Of a stretch of DNA of 5,864 nucleotides, positions 5,597 to 5,864 are shown in pieces (positions within the stretch are counted from its first letter, which is position 1; each line of letters opens with the position of its first letter). The notes beneath the pieces are model-generated. The model saw nothing but the letters and a program-made list of their open reading frames with translations, did no database searches and was not told where the DNA came from. The translations under genes were made by a program, and so were the position numbers. Source of the DNA: a bacterium (GTDB taxonomy: Bacteria > Babelota > Babeliae > Babelales > GCA-2401785); contig DAOVOC010000056.1 of assembly GCA_030629865.1 (NCBI GenBank), positions 1 to 5,864 of the forward strand, written 5' to 3'.

Positions 5597-5620
5597 ACCT
5601 TTCTTGTACGCAAGTAAGGT
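5597..5620 (+). repeat. Imperfect hairpin/dyad upstream of the reductase gene
   Basis: ACCTT-T-CTTG (5597-5606) pairs with CAAG-T-AAGGT (5611-5620) around a TACG loop: nine base pairs and one T-T mismatch. It has no T-run, so it is not a terminator. It may be an operator half-site pair or an RNA hairpin in the reductase leader. It begins 6 nt after the T-run of the terminator. Confidence 0.55.
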
Positions 5621-5724
5621 GATCCGTTGCCGGGCACATAGGTGTTGACACGAATCAGACAAATGGCAAAACAGCAGGTAATGCTTAAGATCGTTACAGG
5701 GGGAGTTTTTTCTTCACAAAACGT

Positions 5725-5730
5725 AGGGGG
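5725..5730 (+). promoter_or_regulatory. Ribosome binding site of the reductase gene
   Basis: AGGGGG ends 5 nt before the ATG at 5736, and an in-frame TAG at 5724-5726 rules out any earlier start. The next in-frame ATG (5766) has no such site, so 5736 is preferred. Confidence 0.7.
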
Positions 5731-5735
5731 TTCTG

Positions 5736-5864
5736 ATGGATGGGGTAGAAAACCAATCGTTGAGTATGAGCAGCATTGAAACACTACCAAAAGATATAAA
5801 AAAACGTGACGGCAGTGTTACTGCGTTTGATTCTTCAAAGATTAGTGCGGCAATTTTGGCGGCA
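5736..5864 (+). CDS. Ribonucleotide reductase, N-terminal ATP-cone (3' partial)
   Basis: Only the first 43 residues are in the window. Residues 21-43 carry the start of an ATP-cone domain: IKKRDGSVTAFDSSKI then SAAILAA, matching the family pattern K-R-D/N-G-x-x-x-x-F-D-x-x-K-I. In ribonucleotide reductases this N-terminal domain binds ATP or dATP and switches overall activity. The enzyme makes deoxynucleotides in the cytoplasm. Class cannot be told from this fragment: the oxygen-dependent NrdA type, the cobalamin-dependent NrdJ type and the anaerobic NrdD type can all begin this way. The repressor NrdR also has an ATP-cone but starts with a zinc ribbon, which is absent here. The start at 5736 is fixed by AGGGGG 5 nt upstream and an in-frame stop just before. 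No strong promoter is seen immediately upstream; a TTGACA at 5645-5650 lacks a -10 partner at normal spacing. Transcription may begin further left and pass the terminator at 5563-5590. Confidence 0.8.
   Translation, partial: MDGVENQSLSMSSIETLPKDIKKRDGSVTAFDSSKISAAILAA

Larger units (their letters stand above)
5101..5735. other. Long intergenic region without convincing protein genes
   Basis: About 635 bp separate the divergent 247-residue membrane-protein gene and the reductase gene. Minus-strand open frames exist at 5241-5570, 5303-5497 and 5515-5790. None has a ribosome site, two begin at TTG or overlap the reductase start, and their proteins show no recognisable pattern. The + strand has only very short frames, for example 12 codons from an ATG at 5388. 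The left part (5101-5350) is AT-rich and holds the likely promoter of the minus gene. The right part holds the inverted repeat, candidate promoter, terminator and hairpin listed separately. Confidence 0.6.

Noticed and set aside
5632..5642. Eleven-base repeat GGGCACATAGG also found at 4302-4312
   Set aside because: An exact 11-mer pair is expected a few times by chance in a window of this size, and the surroundings differ.
5645..5650. Perfect TTGACA before the reductase gene as a -35 box
   Set aside because: At 16-18 nt spacing only CAAAAC, AAAACA or AAACAG follow, none a usable -10, so a promoter call is not supported.
5515..5790. Minus-strand frame of 91 codons with a hydrophobic stretch
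   Set aside because: It begins at TTG with no ribosome site, overlaps the well-supported reductase start on the other strand, and shows no family pattern.

Overview
The window reads as a chromosomal stretch of a low-GC, diderm (Gram-negative type) bacterium. AT-rich intergenic DNA, good AGGAG-type ribosome sites, and a beta-barrel-like secreted protein ending in phenylalanine point that way. Short envelope genes of unrecognised family next to housekeeping genes would fit a poorly sampled host-associated lineage, for example Dependentiae (TM6). That placement is a guess from style, not a homology result.

Layout. Positions 1-367 (+) hold the C-terminal zinc-ribbon end of DNA topoisomerase I (topA). 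It converges on a block of four minus-strand genes. Read in transcription order (right to left) these are: 5089-4346, a small protein with a signal peptide and several membrane segments; 4151-3024, a membrane-anchored or lipoprotein-like alpha-helical protein; 3012-2047, a membrane-anchored protein with an extremely basic Lys/Arg/Pro tail; and 1906-410, a probable outer-membrane beta-barrel. The middle two form a tight operon (11 nt apart, the ribosome site of the second overlapping the stop of the first) that ends at a strong intrinsic terminator at 1978-2019. At the right edge (5736-5864, +) the N-terminal ATP-cone of a ribonucleotide reductase begins and runs off the window.

The roughly 640 bp between 5089 and 5736 has no convincing protein gene but is rich in structure. 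It holds an AT-rich perfect inverted repeat, a candidate promoter just after it, a segment with alternative pairings, a clear rho-independent terminator on the + strand, a second hairpin, and then the reductase ribosome site. This fits either a small structured RNA of about 130 nt or an attenuator-type leader of the reductase. I recognise no known RNA family in it, and it is the best candidate here for something undescribed.

The four minus-strand genes all encode proteins with N-terminal export or anchor signals, so the block looks like an envelope cassette between two DNA/nucleotide-metabolism genes. Their functions cannot be assigned from the sequence alone.
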